DNA from: Pseudomonas sp. UBA4194
GTDB taxonomy: Bacteria > Pseudomonadota > Gammaproteobacteria > Pseudomonadales > Pseudomonadaceae
DNA: 55,381 bases
Direction of reading: 5' to 3'
NCBI RefSeq assembly: GCF_002379585.1
Contig: NZ_DFUE01000005.1
Coordinates: 1 to 55,381 of the forward strand
Part shown: one piece after another, positions 7,537 through 16,866 of the stretch
Layout of the letters: each line of letters begins with the position of its first letter
Position numbering within the stretch: the first letter of the stretch is position 1
Translations under genes and position numbers: made by a program
The notes under the pieces: model-generated
What the model was told of the DNA's origin: nothing
Databases searched by the model: none
What the model saw: the letters and a program-made list of their open reading frames with translations, nothing else

Positions 7537-9195
7537 TTAGTGCGATACCGCCCCACTCGCGCCCAGACCGGTCTGCGAGCGAACGAACTGCGGGTAGAAC
7601 AGCGCCCGCTCTTCGTCGGCAGCGGCCGACTTGTCGGTGATGGAGAAGAACCAGATGCCCACGAAGGCGATAGCCATCGAGAACAGCGCCGGGTACTCGT
7701 ACGGGTAGATCGGTTTCTCGTGGTGCAGGATCTGCACCCAGATGGTTGGGCCGAGGATCATCAGGCCAACGGCACTGATCAGCCCCATCCAGCCGCCGAT
7801 CATGGCGCCGCGAGTGGTCAGCTTTTTCCAGTACATCGAAAGCAGCAGTACCGGGAAGTTGCAACTGGCGGCGATGGAGAACGCCAGGCCAACCATGAAC
7901 GCGATGTTCTGGCTTTCGAAGGCAATGCCCAAGCCAATCGCCAGGACGCCGAGGCAGACCGTGGTGATCTTCGAGACCCGGATTTCATCCTTGTCGTTGG
8001 CCTTGCCCTTCTTGATCACGCTGGCGTACAGGTCGTGAGACACCGCCGAGGCGCCGGCCAGGGTCAGACCTGCAACCACCGCCAGGATAGTGGCGAACGC
8101 TACCGCCGAAATGAAGCCCAGGAAGATACTGCCACCCACCGCGTTGGCCAGGTGCACCGCGGCCATGTTGTTGCCGCCGAGCAAGGCGCCTGCCGCATCC
8201 TTGAACGCCGGATTGGTGCTGACCAGCAGGATCGCGCCAAAACCGATGATGAAGGTAAGGATGTAGAAGTAGCCGATGAAGCCCGTGGCGTAGAGCACCG
8301 ACTTACGGGCTTCCTTGGCGTCGGACACGGTGAAGAAGCGCATCAGGATGTGTGGCAGACCGGCCGTACCGAACATCAATGCCAGACCCAGCGAGAAGGC
8401 CGAAATCGGATCCTTCACCAGGCCGCCGGGGCTCATGATCGCCTCGCCTTTGGGGTGAACCTTGATGGCTTCGGAAAACAGCGCATTGAAGTCGAAGTTG
8501 ACGTGCTTCATCACCATCAACGCCATGAACGAAGCGCCGGAGAGCAGCAGCACCGCCTTGATGATCTGCACCCAGGTGGTGGCCAGCATGCCGCCGAACA
8601 ACACGTACAGGCACATCAGGATGCCCACCAGGATCACGGCTACGGTGTAGTCCAGGCCGAACAGCAACTGGATCAGCTTGCCAGCGCCAACCATCTGCGC
8701 GATCAGGTAGAACGCGACCACCACCAATGATCCGCAGGCCGACAGGGTGCGGATCTCTTTCTGCTTCAGACGATACGAGGCCACATCGGCGAAGGTGTAT
8801 TTGCCCAGGTTGCGCAGACGTTCGGCGATCAGGAACAGAATGATGGGCCAGCCCACCAGAAAGCCGATGGAGTAGATCAGACCGTCGTAACCGGAGGTGA
8901 ACACCAGGGCGGAAATGCCCAGGAAGGACGCCGCCGACATGTAGTCACCGGCGATGGCCAGACCGTTCTGGAAGCCGGTGATCTTGCCACCGGCGGCATA
9001 GTAGTCGGCAGCCGACTTGTTGCGTTTGGAGGCCCAGTAGGTAATGCACAGGGTCGCGCCCACGAACAGCACGAACATGATAATGGCGGCGACGTTGAGC
9101 GGCTGCTTCTGCACCGCGCCGGTCAGCGCGTCCGCCGCCATGGCGCTGGGCGCCAAGGCCGCGACGCCCAGGGTGGTCAGTAGGCGCCGGCTCAT
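7537..9195 (-). CDS. actP: Cation/acetate symporter ActP
   Basis: A 552-residue member of the sodium:solute symporter family with about 13-14 membrane helices. The N-terminal hydrophobic segment ending AMAADALTG could be a cleaved signal or the first helix. The conserved core AADYYAAGGKITGFQNGLAIAG is typical of acetate permeases. ActP takes up acetate and other short carboxylates with a cation across the inner membrane. A textbook ribosome site (AAGGAGG, seven bases from ATG) lies inside the end of the DUF485 gene, and the two overlap by four bases, matching the conserved yjcH-actP pair next to betX in P. aeruginosa. Confidence 0.93.
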   Translation of the reverse strand: MSRRLLTTLGVAALAPSAMAADALTGAVQKQPLNVAAIIMFVLFVGATLCITYWASKRNKSAADYYAAGGKITGFQNGLAIAGDYMSAASFLGISALVFTSGYDGLIYSIGFLVGWPIILFLIAERLRNLGKYTFADVASYRLKQKEIRTLSACGSLVVVAFYLIAQMVGAGKLIQLLFGLDYTVAVILVGILMCLYVLFGGMLATTWVQIIKAVLLLSGASFMALMVMKHVNFDFNALFSEAIKVHPKGEAIMSPGGLVKDPISAFSLGLALMFGTAGLPHILMRFFTVSDAKEARKSVLYATGFIGYFYILTFIIGFGAILLVSTNPAFKDAAGALLGGNNMAAVHLANAVGGSIFLGFISAVAFATILAVVAGLTLAGASAVSHDLYASVIKKGKANDKDEIRVSKITTVCLGVLAIGLGIAFESQNIAFMVGLAFSIAASCNFPVLLLSMYWKKLTTRGAMIGGWMGLISAVGLMILGPTIWVQILHHEKPIYPYEYPALFSMAIAFVGIWFFSITDKSAAADEERALFYPQFVRSQTGLGASGAVSH

Positions 9196-9503
9196 TGCTG
9201 TGCCTCCTTCAGGATCGCTCGGTTCAGATCGTCGAACTCGCCGTTGGCGCGCTTGACGTAGATACCGGTCAGCACGAACGCCGAAAGAATCAAGCCGATC
9301 CCCATGGGAATCCCCCAGGTGATCGATGACCCGGCGCTGATCTTGGCGCCGAGAATCTGCGGCCCGTAGGCAATCAGAAGGATGAAGGCCGAATACAGCC
9401 CGAGCATGATCGCCGAGAGAATCCAGGCGAACTTTTCCCTTTTTTGCACCAGCTCCTTGAAACGCGGGCTGTTTTGAATCGAGAGGTAAATGCTGTCGTT
9501 CAT
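9192..9503 (-). CDS. yjcH: DUF485 membrane protein YjcH
   Basis: A 103-residue protein with two membrane helices (about 27-47 and 62-82), matching the DUF485/YjcH family that almost always precedes actP. The start at 9503 has a GAGGAC ribosome site and gives the family start MNDSIYLSIQNSPRFKELVQ. A longer frame to 9545 has no support. It is presumed to be an accessory of the acetate permease, but its mechanism is unknown. Its stop overlaps the actP start by four bases, implying coupled translation. Confidence 0.9.
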   Translation of the reverse strand: MNDSIYLSIQNSPRFKELVQKREKFAWILSAIMLGLYSAFILLIAYGPQILGAKISAGSSITWGIPMGIGLILSAFVLTGIYVKRANGEFDDLNRAILKEAQQ

Positions 9504-9631
9504 TGTTTTTGTCCTCGCAGCACAGATGGGTAGAACGTATTCCACTTTATGCTGCTGTAGAACGCGCTCCAGACGACCTTAGTATTAGATCGACATGAGT
9601 CGGTGCGCCAATGAGGGGGTACATAAAAACG

Positions 9632-9657
9632 AAAAGGTCGCCATTGGGCGACCTTTT
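9632..9657. terminator. Intrinsic terminator between betX and yjcH
   Basis: AAAAGGTCGCC (9632-9642) pairs with GGCGACCTTTT (9647-9657) around loop ATTG. On the minus strand it would stop read-through from betX before the yjcH-actP promoter region. The stem ends in A/T runs on both sides and may work in either direction. Confidence 0.8.
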
Positions 9658-9677
9658 GGGGTGTCTGTGTGTGCTCC

Positions 9678-9765
9678 ATCGCGGGTAGAACCCGCTCCCA
9701 CAAGGGTTATCCGCAGGGACTGGAACCACCCTTTTGTACGGTGGGAGCGGGTGCTACCCGCGATG
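9678..9765. repeat. Inverted pair of REP-like elements
   Basis: ATCGCGGGTAGAACCCGCTC (from 9679) faces GTGGGAGCGGGTGCTACCCG (from 9741). Each arm is itself a small palindrome (GCGGGT...ACCCGC), the usual form of Pseudomonas REP doublets. It lies just beyond the 3' end of betX. Confidence 0.75.
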
Positions 9766-9788
9766 AGGCCCTTCAACTCAATAGTTAA

Positions 9789-10637
9789 TTACTTGCCAAC
9801 CCACTCAGCCACACGCTCAGGGTGCTTGGCTACCCAGTCCTTGGCGGCCGCTTCCGGCTTGGCGCCATCCTGGATGGCCAGCATCACTTCACCGATCTCA
9901 TCCTTGGACGACCACGAGAAATTCTTCAGGAAAGCGGCCACTTCCGGCGCCTTCTTGTCCAGTTCCTTGCTGCCAATGCTGTTCACGGTTTCAGCCGCGC
10001 CATACACGCCCTTCGGGTCGTCCAGGAAACGCAGTTTCCACTTGGCGAACATCCAGTGCGGCACCCAGCCGGTGACGGCAATGGACTGCTTGGCGTTTTC
10101 GGCGCGGGTCAGTTCGGAAATCATGCCGGCGCCAGAACTGGCCTGCAGCTTATAGCTGGTCAGCTCGTAGTCCTTGATCGCCTGGTCGGTCTTGAGCATC
10201 ACACCCGAACCGGCGTCGATGCCGACAATGCGATTCTTGAAGGTGGTGTCGGTCTTGAGGTCATCGATGGTCTTGGCTTTCACATACTCGGGCACGATCA
10301 GACCGATCTTGGCATCCTTGAAGTTGGCGCCGTAGTCGACCACCTTGTCCTTGTTCTTGGCCCAGTACTCACCGTGGGTGACCGGCAGCCAGGCGGAGAG
10401 CATCGCGTCGAGCTTGCCGGTGGCCACGCCTTGCCACATGATCCCGGTGGCAACGGCTTGCAGTTTGACGTCGTAGCCCAGCTTCTGCTTGATGACCTCG
10501 GCGGCAACGTTGGTGGTGGCGACGCTGTCTGACCAGCCGTCAACGTAACCGATGGTGACTTCCTTGGCGGCAGCGTTGGCCCAGGTACAGCCCATGGCCA
10601 GAATCAGAGCGGCGCTCGCTCCGAGAACTTTTTTCAT
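9789..10637 (-). CDS. betX: Glycine betaine ABC transporter substrate-binding protein
   Basis: A 282-residue periplasmic binding protein of the ProX/OpuAC type. It has a signal peptide (MKKVLGASAALILAMGCTWA, cleavage near ANAAAK) and then the mature start KEVTIGYVDGWSDSVATTNV. The aromatic-rich segments MWQGVATGKLDAMLSAWLP and GWVPHWMFAKW fit a quaternary-amine binding box. Its place beside yjcH-actP matches P. aeruginosa PA3236, which binds betaine for the Cbc transporter; no permease or ATPase lies here, so it must use components encoded elsewhere. The ATG at 10637 has AGGA five bases upstream; another in-frame ATG lies at 10643. Confidence 0.85.
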   Translation of the reverse strand: MKKVLGASAALILAMGCTWANAAAKEVTIGYVDGWSDSVATTNVAAEVIKQKLGYDVKLQAVATGIMWQGVATGKLDAMLSAWLPVTHGEYWAKNKDKVVDYGANFKDAKIGLIVPEYVKAKTIDDLKTDTTFKNRIVGIDAGSGVMLKTDQAIKDYELTSYKLQASSGAGMISELTRAENAKQSIAVTGWVPHWMFAKWKLRFLDDPKGVYGAAETVNSIGSKELDKKAPEVAAFLKNFSWSSKDEIGEVMLAIQDGAKPEAAAKDWVAKHPERVAEWVGK

Positions 10638-10902
10638 GTTCATCCTGCTTCCCCGATAAGGCGGCGCCCGGCGGATGCCGAGCGGCATGTTGGCGTACAG
10701 ATCATCGACCTCACGGGCCAACCAGCATGCTCTGCCTACGACCTTGAACCATCGAGAAACGACAAAAACCGGCCATTAGCCATAAACCGTGTACGGGCAT
10801 CCGCCACCCCCATCCAGGCCTTGCACGGCGGGGGCTCCAAGACGGGGCAAGACACGCCGCGGTGCGCCAGTTTGGGCCACATCGCGGCGATCTCCGCGCA
10901 CC

Positions 10903-11682
10903 TCAGCTACGCATACCGCGCCCGCTCACCAGCAGTTTTACGCAGGCGACGTAGAGCACCACGGTGGCAACCACCATGAACGCCACGGCAACACCGATGC
11001 TGATGTCACTGACACCCAGAATGCCGTAGCGAAAGGCATTGACCATGTGCAACACCGGGTTGGCCAGCGACACGGTTTGCCAGAACGGCGGCAACAGGCT
11101 GATGGAGTAGAACACCCCGCCCAGGTAGGTCAGTGGCGTCAACACGAACGTCGGGACGATGGAAATATCGTCGAAGTTGCGCGCAAACACGGCGTTGATG
11201 AAGCCCAACATGGAAAAGATGGTAGCGGTGAGGATCACCACCAGCACGGTGATCCCCAAGTGGTGCACCTGCAGGTGGGTGAAGAACAGCGACAGCGCGG
11301 TGACGATCACCCCCACCATCAAGCCGCGCAGCATGCCGCCGATCACGTAACCCGTGAGGATCGTGTGAGGTGACAGTGGCGATACCATCAGTTCTTCGAT
11401 AGAGCGCTGAAACTTGGCGCCGAAAAAGCTCGATACCACGTTGCCGTAGGAGTTGGTGATCACCGACATCATGATCAACCCCGGCACGATGTACTCCATG
11501 TAGCTGAAGCCACCCATGTCGCCGATCTGCCGGCCGATCAGGTTACCGAAGATGACGAAGTACAAGACCATAGTGATGGCTGGCGGCAGCAGTGTCTGCG
11601 GCCAGATGCGGGTGAAGCGCCGCACTTCGCGGTAGACGATGGTGTTGAGCGCCACCATGTTGGCCTGGAATTCGGAACTCAT
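10903..11682 (-). CDS. ABC-2 type exporter permease (YadH-like)
   Basis: A 259-residue inner-membrane protein with about six helices and the ABC-2 permease signature, close to E. coli YadH (MVLYFVIFGNLIGRQIGDM, then YMEYIVPGLIMMSVI). It overlaps the upstream ATPase gene by four bases, so the two form one exporter. The substrate of the YadGH pair is not established; proposals for relatives include lipid or polysaccharide export. The order matches P. aeruginosa PA2811-PA2812 near fadE. No clear terminator follows, although a GC-rich stretch lies at 10800-10880. Confidence 0.88.
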   Translation of the reverse strand: MSSEFQANMVALNTIVYREVRRFTRIWPQTLLPPAITMVLYFVIFGNLIGRQIGDMGGFSYMEYIVPGLIMMSVITNSYGNVVSSFFGAKFQRSIEELMVSPLSPHTILTGYVIGGMLRGLMVGVIVTALSLFFTHLQVHHLGITVLVVILTATIFSMLGFINAVFARNFDDISIVPTFVLTPLTYLGGVFYSISLLPPFWQTVSLANPVLHMVNAFRYGILGVSDISIGVAVAFMVVATVVLYVACVKLLVSGRGMRS

Positions 11683-12611
11683 ACCGCCACCTTCTTCAGA
11701 TTCTTCTCCACCAGGGAGACGAACAGCTCCTCCAGGCGGTTGGTCTTGTTGCGCAGGCTCAGTACCTGGATGTTCTGCAATGCCAGTTGGCCAAACAGCG
11801 CGGTGATGCCCACCTGTTTGTCGACCTGGACCTCAAGTGTATGGGGGTCCAGCAGCGTGCACGGGTAACCCTCCAGATACGGCGGCGCGGTAAGGTTCTG
11901 GCCCAGGTCGAGCAGAAAGGTCTCCACATGCAGGGTACCCAGCAGCTGACGCATGCTGGTGTTCTGCACGATGGTGCCGTGGTCGATGATGCCGATGTTG
12001 CGGCACAGCTGCTCGGCTTCTTCCAGATAATGGGTAGTGAGGATGATGGTGATGCCTTTCTCGTTCAACTCGGTGAGAAAGCTCCACATCGAGCGTCGCA
12101 GCTCGATGTCGACGCCTGCTGTCGGCTCATCGAGGATCAACAGCCGCGGCTCGTGAATCAGTGCGCGGGCGATCATCAAGCGGCGCTTCATGCCCCCGGA
12201 CAGCGAGCGAGACGGGGTGTCGCGCTTGTCCCACAGCCCGAGCTGGGTCAGATACTGTTCCGCACGCTCCTTGGCGACTTTCATCGGAATGCCGTAGTAG
12301 CCGGCCTGGGTCACGACGATGTCGAAGGTTTTCTCGAACTGGTTGAAATTGAATTCCTGGGGCACTACACCGATGCTGCGCTTGAGCGCGGCCGGCTGGC
12401 GGTCCAGGTCGTTGCCGAAGATGTTCACCGTGCCGCTGGTCTTGTTGACCAGGGTGGAGAGGATGCCGATGGTGGTGGATTTGCCCGCGCCATTGGGGCC
12501 CAGGAGTGCAAAAAAGTCGCCTTCCGCTACGTCGAGGTCGATGCCACTGAGGGCCTGAAAGCCATTGCCGTAGGTTTTGGTCAACTGTCGGATGGACAGA
12601 GCAGAACTCAT
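11679..12611 (-). CDS. ABC transporter ATP-binding protein (YadG-like)
   Basis: A 310-residue ABC ATPase with Walker A GPNGAGKS near residue 38, signature LSGGMKRR near 140, Walker B LLILDEPTAGVD near 160 and the switch histidine in TTHYLEEAEQL. The carboxyl-terminal region (about 220-310) is the accessory domain common to ABC-2 exporters. The start at 12611 begins right before the nucleotide-binding domain (MSSALSIRQLTKTYG). The frame runs upstream to 12767, but that extension is unlike the family. It pairs with the overlapping permease gene to make an inner-membrane exporter of unknown substrate. Confidence 0.9.
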   Translation of the reverse strand: MSSALSIRQLTKTYGNGFQALSGIDLDVAEGDFFALLGPNGAGKSTTIGILSTLVNKTSGTVNIFGNDLDRQPAALKRSIGVVPQEFNFNQFEKTFDIVVTQAGYYGIPMKVAKERAEQYLTQLGLWDKRDTPSRSLSGGMKRRLMIARALIHEPRLLILDEPTAGVDIELRRSMWSFLTELNEKGITIILTTHYLEEAEQLCRNIGIIDHGTIVQNTSMRQLLGTLHVETFLLDLGQNLTAPPYLEGYPCTLLDPHTLEVQVDKQVGITALFGQLALQNIQVLSLRNKTNRLEELFVSLVEKNLKKVAV

Positions 12612-12984
12612 AAAGGGTCTATACGCCGTAATAGGAAGTGTATTCAGGTGAGGGCGGCCGCGATCAATTGCAACCAGATGTTTGAGCCAAGGCTGAATGA
12701 TGAAGGCCACTCGACCGCCCGTACAGTGAGCATTATCGATAGTAAACATCAGCCCGACGCAGTCCACGCCGTCTTATGGTAGGCCGCACCCGCCTGTAAA
12801 CGTTCAGGGCAGTGTGAGACACGCCGAACTCCCCTACCCGTGGAGGGTCACTATCGAGGCAAGCCCCAGCGTTTTCCCACATACCGAAGCTGGCAGTTCC
12901 GACCGCTCGATTTCCGCCTGCCGTCTAAGCTCTGGGGGCACTCGCAAACGGGTCGTCGCGCCCGGTCTTCACGGAGGAACCCCT
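12612..12984. other. Divergent intergenic region between the ABC exporter and fadE
   Basis: These 373 bases hold no supported gene. Frames that run through here on the plus strand are upstream extensions of fadE without ribosome sites. The region must contain the divergent promoters of the exporter and fadE. AT-rich sequence around 12725-12760 is the likeliest place, but I could not assign -35 and -10 boxes with confidence. An ACGGAGGA ribosome site for fadE is at its right end. Confidence 0.5.
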
Positions 12985-15432
12985 ATGCTGTTGTTGTGGA
13001 TCGTAGTTCTGGTTGTCGGCATTGCCTGGTTGGCCCACCGGCGTACCCCCGCCCTGCCCGCCATGGGCGTGGTCGCGGTTTACCTGTTGGCCATGGGCAT
13101 TTTCAGCCATGCCCCGGGTTGGCTACTGGGCCTTTTCTGGCTGCTGCTGATCGCCGCCGCCCTGCCTCTGCTGTTGCCGGACCTGCGGCGCCGGCTGTTC
13201 ACTGCGCCCCTGTTCCAGTGGTTTCAGAAAACCCTGCCGCCGATGTCCGACACCGAGCGCGACGCCATCGACGCGGGCACCGTGTGGTGGGATGGCCAAC
13301 TGTTCAGCGGGCGCCCGGACTGGCACACCTTGCTGGCCTACCCCAAGGTGCAACTGACCGAAGAAGAACAGGCGTTCATCGACGGTCCCACCGAGCAGCT
13401 CTGCGCCATGGTCAGCGACTGGCAGATCGGCCAGGACATGGACCTACCGCCCGAGGCCTGGGCACACATCAAGGAACACGGGTTCTTTGCCCTGATCATT
13501 CCCAAGGAGTTTGGCGGCAAGGGCTTCTCGGCCTACGCCCACTCCCAGGTGGCAATGAAGCTGGCCACCCGCAGCGGCGACCTGGCCTCCACCGTGATGG
13601 TACCCAACTCGCTGGGCCCGGCCGAGCTGCTGCTGCACTACGGCACCGACGAACAGCGCAACCACTACCTGCCCCGCCTGGCGCGGGGTGACGATATTCC
13701 CTGCTTCGCCCTCACCGGCCCGCTGGCCGGCTCCGATGCCGGGGCCATGCCGGATGTCGGCGTGATCTGCAAAGGTCAGTGGAACGGTGAGGAGGTCATC
13801 GGCCTGAGCCTGACCTGGGAAAAGCGCTACATCACCCTTGGCCCGGTGGCGACCCTGCTGGGCCTGGCGTTCAAGGCCCACGACCCGGACCACCTGCTGG
13901 GCGACAAGGAAGACCTGGGCATCAGCCTTGCGCTGATCCCCACCGACACCCCTGGCGTCGAGATCGGCCGCCGTCACCTCCCCCTGGGGGCGGCCTTCAT
14001 GAACGGGCCCAACTCGGGCAAGGATGTGTTCATTCCGCTGGACTACCTGATTGGCGGCCAGCCCATGCTGGGCAAGGGCTGGATGATGCTGATGAATTGC
14101 CTGTCGGTGGGCCGCTCGATCTCGCTGCCCGCCGTCGGCACGGGCGCGGCCAAGTACACCAGCCTGGTGACCGGTCAATACGCTCAGGTGCGCGAGCAGT
14201 TCAATGTGCCCCTGGCGGCCTTCGAGGGTATTCAGGAATCCCTAGCGCGCATCGGCGGCAATGCCTGGCTGATGGACAGCGCCCGCATGCTCACGGCCAA
14301 TGCCGTGGACCTGGGCGAAAAACCCTCGGTGCTGTCGGCCATTCTCAAGTATCACCTGACCGAACGCGGTCGCGAGTGCATCACCCACGCCATGGACGTC
14401 CACGGCGGCAAGGGCATCATCATGGGCCCGAACAACTACCTGGGGCGCAACTGGCAAGGCGCACCGATCTTCATCACGGTGGAGGGCGCGAACATTCTGT
14501 CGCGCAACCTGATGATCTTCGGCCAGGGCGCCATCCGCTGCCACCCCTTCGTGCTCAAGGAAATGGCCTTGGCCGCCCGCGAAGACAAGGCCCAGGCTCT
14601 GGTGGAATTCGATCACCTGCTGCTCAAGCACATTGGTTTCGCCGTGAGCAACGCCGCCAGCACCTTTGTGCTGAACCTGGGCCTTGGCCATTTCGAGCCA
14701 GCGCCCGGAGACTCCCTGAGCCAGGGCTATTTCCGCGCCCTGAACCGTCAGGCGGCGGCCTTCGCCCTGCTGGCCGACTTGAGCATGATGCTGCTGGGCG
14801 GTGAGTTGAAACGCCGCGAACGGCTCTCGGCTCGCCTGGGTGACGTATTGAGTTATCTGTACCTGAGCTCGGCAGCCCTGAAGCGCTATCACGACCAGAA
14901 CTCGCCGGAGTACCTGCGACCGTTGCTGTGCTGGGCCATGGAAGAAAGCCTGGGCAAGGCCGAGCACGCCCTGGACGAGATTCTCAAGAATTTCCCCAAC
15001 AAGGTCCTTGGCTATCTGCTGCGCGCTGTGGTGTTTCCTTTTGGTCGCCGCCACACCGGGCCGTCGGACAAGCTGGACGCCGAAGTCGCAGCCATCACCG
15101 GCCGGCACAAGGGTGACCCGGCCCTTGAGGAAATGCTGGCTGGCTGCTATCGCCCGCAAGGCGCCGACGACCCGGTGGGTGCTTTGCAGGTGGCGTTCGA
15201 TCAACTGCGCGCCAGCCAGCCGTTGCACAAGAAGCTGCAGCAGGCCTACAAGGCTCGGCAGTTCAAGGCCACGCCAGGCCAGTCGCTGATCGACGCAGCG
15301 CTGGAAGCCGGCGTGCTGCAGGCCAACGAAGCGCAAACCCTGCACCAGGCTGAAGCCGCACGGCGCAAGGTGATCGACGTGGATGATTTCAGCAAGGAAG
15401 AGTTGCTGGCCACTGAAGGCAAAGTGCGCTGA
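12985..15432 (+). CDS. fadE: Acyl-CoA dehydrogenase FadE
   Basis: An 815-residue protein, almost the length of E. coli FadE (814). Two or three hydrophobic helices fill residues 1-75 and anchor it to the inner membrane. The acyl-CoA dehydrogenase domains follow at about 120-540 (PCFALTGPLAGSDAG, VHGGKGIIMGPNNYLGRNWQ), then the FadE-specific carboxyl-terminal domain DUF1974. It catalyses the first step of fatty acid beta-oxidation, passing electrons to an electron-transfer flavoprotein. The start at 12985 has an excellent GGAGG site seven bases upstream and gives a hydrophobic N-terminus; the reading frame is open further upstream to 12814 without a ribosome site. A terminator follows. Confidence 0.9.
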   Translation: MLLLWIVVLVVGIAWLAHRRTPALPAMGVVAVYLLAMGIFSHAPGWLLGLFWLLLIAAALPLLLPDLRRRLFTAPLFQWFQKTLPPMSDTERDAIDAGTVWWDGQLFSGRPDWHTLLAYPKVQLTEEEQAFIDGPTEQLCAMVSDWQIGQDMDLPPEAWAHIKEHGFFALIIPKEFGGKGFSAYAHSQVAMKLATRSGDLASTVMVPNSLGPAELLLHYGTDEQRNHYLPRLARGDDIPCFALTGPLAGSDAGAMPDVGVICKGQWNGEEVIGLSLTWEKRYITLGPVATLLGLAFKAHDPDHLLGDKEDLGISLALIPTDTPGVEIGRRHLPLGAAFMNGPNSGKDVFIPLDYLIGGQPMLGKGWMMLMNCLSVGRSISLPAVGTGAAKYTSLVTGQYAQVREQFNVPLAAFEGIQESLARIGGNAWLMDSARMLTANAVDLGEKPSVLSAILKYHLTERGRECITHAMDVHGGKGIIMGPNNYLGRNWQGAPIFITVEGANILSRNLMIFGQGAIRCHPFVLKEMALAAREDKAQALVEFDHLLLKHIGFAVSNAASTFVLNLGLGHFEPAPGDSLSQGYFRALNRQAAAFALLADLSMMLLGGELKRRERLSARLGDVLSYLYLSSAALKRYHDQNSPEYLRPLLCWAMEESLGKAEHALDEILKNFPNKVLGYLLRAVVFPFGRRHTGPSDKLDAEVAAITGRHKGDPALEEMLAGCYRPQGADDPVGALQVAFDQLRASQPLHKKLQQAYKARQFKATPGQSLIDAALEAGVLQANEAQTLHQAEAARRKVIDVDDFSKEELLATEGKVR

Positions 15433-15464
15433 TGCATCGGCAGCAATAACAGCTGCATAAGACA

Positions 15465-15501
15465 GCGGGCGCGTGGAGCTTTATACTCCCGCGCCCGTTT
15501 T
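15465..15501 (+). terminator. Terminator after fadE
   Basis: CGGGCGCG-T-GGAG pairs with CTCC-CGCGCCCG across a short AT-rich loop, followed by TTTT. It lies 33 bases after the fadE stop and just before the ribosome site of the next gene, so it separates the two transcripts at least in part. Confidence 0.65.
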
Positions 15502-15519
15502 GCTCAAGAGGACCCCATC

Positions 15520-15930
15520 ATGGCCAATGCCCATCTCGAACACCACCTGGTCCTGCTGGACCACCTGCGCGGCATACTTGTAGCGCTGGGTGAGGCGGAA
15601 CAGGTTCCCGAAGAGAGCCACGCGCTGTTCCTGGACCGCTTCGATGACCTGCGTGCGCAATTGCCGGTCGAACCGCTGGAGAGCCAGTATCTGGGGCAGG
15701 ATCTGATGTGCCAGGTGATCACCCGTTACCCGCAGATCGCCCACCTGGTGCCGCGGGATCTGCTGTGGTTCTTTGCGGGGGATTGCTTGCATTACATGCC
15801 CGACGAAGAAATCGAACTGTACCAGGCGCTGGAAGAGCGGCGTTTCGAAGCCGAAGAGAACGAGGAGCCGTTTGACTGGAATCAGGAGAAACAACTGCTG
15901 GCCATGTCCACGCCGCAGACCCCCCACTAA
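15520..15930 (+). CDS. PA2817 family protein
   Basis: A 136-residue acidic, soluble protein with no signal peptide or membrane helix and a good GAGGA ribosome site. Sequence such as LGQDLMCQVITRYPQIAHLV and RDLLWFFAGDCLHYMPDEEI matches the gene that follows fadE in P. aeruginosa (PA2817), for which an uncharacterised family is named. Its function is unknown. Position next to fadE is conserved across the genus, which hints at a link to lipid metabolism but does not show one. Confidence 0.75.
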   Translation: MANAHLEHHLVLLDHLRGILVALGEAEQVPEESHALFLDRFDDLRAQLPVEPLESQYLGQDLMCQVITRYPQIAHLVPRDLLWFFAGDCLHYMPDEEIELYQALEERRFEAEENEEPFDWNQEKQLLAMSTPQTPH

Positions 15931-15943
15931 CCCCCCCCCATCC

Positions 15944-16085
15944 GCTGTAGCAGCGGCGTAAGCCGCGTCACGTATCCCGCTGTAGTAAGCCGCGTCACGC
16001 ATCCCTCAATGGCGTAAGCCGCGTCACTTATCGCGGTGAATCAACTGCAATGAGGGGGGAGGACGCGGCTTACGCCGCTGCTACA
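15944..16085. repeat. Cluster of REP-like repeats
   Basis: TAAGCCGCGTCAC occurs three times in tandem (near 15959, 15987 and 16015), preceded by GTAGCAGCGGCG, and faces an inverted copy GACGCGGCTTACGCCGCTGC at about 16062-16082. The same unit starts at 55365. This is an intergenic REP cluster between the PA2817-family gene and the tRNAs. Confidence 0.8.
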
Positions 16086-16092
16086 GACGAAC

Positions 16093-16124
16093 GAAAACGC
16101 CGCTCATTGCTGAGCGGCGTTTTC
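16093..16124. terminator. Intrinsic terminator of the tRNA-Gly/Glu operon
   Basis: GAAAACGCCGCTCA (16093-16106) pairs perfectly with TGAGCGGCGTTTTC (16111-16124). Read on the minus strand it lies nine bases beyond the last tRNA-Gly and ends in a T run, so it should terminate the tRNA transcript; the symmetric design would also stop plus-strand transcription. Confidence 0.85.
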
Positions 16125-16132
16125 ATTGAATT

Positions 16133-16208
<76 letters not shown>

Positions 16209-16211
16209 AAA

Positions 16212-16287
16212 TGGCGTCCCCTAGGGGACTCGAACCCCTGTTACCGCCGTGAAAGGGCGGTGTCCTAGGCCACTAGACGAAGGGGAC
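16212..16287 (-). tRNA. tRNA-Glu (TTC), second copy in the operon
   Basis: 76 bases on the minus strand: acceptor GTCCCCT pairs with AGGGGAC, anticodon stem CCGCC/GGCGG with loop CTTTCAC (anticodon TTC), T-loop TTCGAGT and an encoded CCA. It is identical to the copy at 16470-16545 and separated from the following tRNA-Gly by three bases. Confidence 0.97.
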
Positions 16288-16389
16288 ACGCTAACTGAAA
16301 CACATGGTGTGTATTTCAGCGCCCAGATCAAATCCAGAGACTTGACGCTGGTTTCACTCGATGCCGCCCGAAGGCCACACCGCTTAAAC

Positions 16390-16465
<76 letters not shown>

Positions 16466-16469
16466 AATA

Positions 16470-16545
16470 TGGCGTCCCCTAGGGGACTCGAACCCCTGTT
16501 ACCGCCGTGAAAGGGCGGTGTCCTAGGCCACTAGACGAAGGGGAC
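16470..16545 (-). tRNA. tRNA-Glu (TTC), first copy in the operon
   Basis: Identical to the tRNA at 16212-16287 (anticodon TTC, encoded CCA). It is the first gene of the leftward tRNA operon, about 60 bases downstream of a strong promoter. Confidence 0.97.
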
Positions 16546-16607
16546 ACACGTACAACATTCACTCCCTGCCGCGCTTCGCTGTGTGCTTTACGCTGCAAGT
16601 GGCGCGC

Positions 16608-16636
16608 ATTCTAGGGATGCTTGAGAGGGTCGTCAA
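16608..16636 (-). promoter_or_regulatory. Sigma-70 promoter of the tRNA operon
   Basis: On the minus strand TTGACG (16636-16631) and TAGAAT (16613-16608) are separated by exactly 17 bases. A very GC-rich discriminator (GCGCGCC) follows the -10 box, the usual mark of stringently controlled stable-RNA promoters, and an AT-rich stretch (16643-16665) lies upstream where an UP element would be. The rest of 16546-16866 holds no gene. Confidence 0.8.
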
Positions 16637-16866
16637 CCCCCTGTTATAAATTTATTTAAATCAATGACTTCGCTGCCGTTTGCAGGGGGTGGCACGAAGC
16701 GTGCGAGCGACTTTATCCATCGCCGTTTTTTGACACCATCGGTAGCACTACGCCCCAAACGTATGAAGCCGAGCCAGTAACAAGCCCGGCCAGCCGTCCG
16801 CTGCACTACCGATGCCACTGTATAGCCATTACACTGACCCCTACCCCTTTTGCCGAGGTCTCGCCG

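Noticed and set aside
12814..12984. Longer N-terminus for FadE from an open frame starting at 12814
   Set aside because: The frame is open but has no ribosome site, and the ATG at 12985 has GGAGG and gives the family length.
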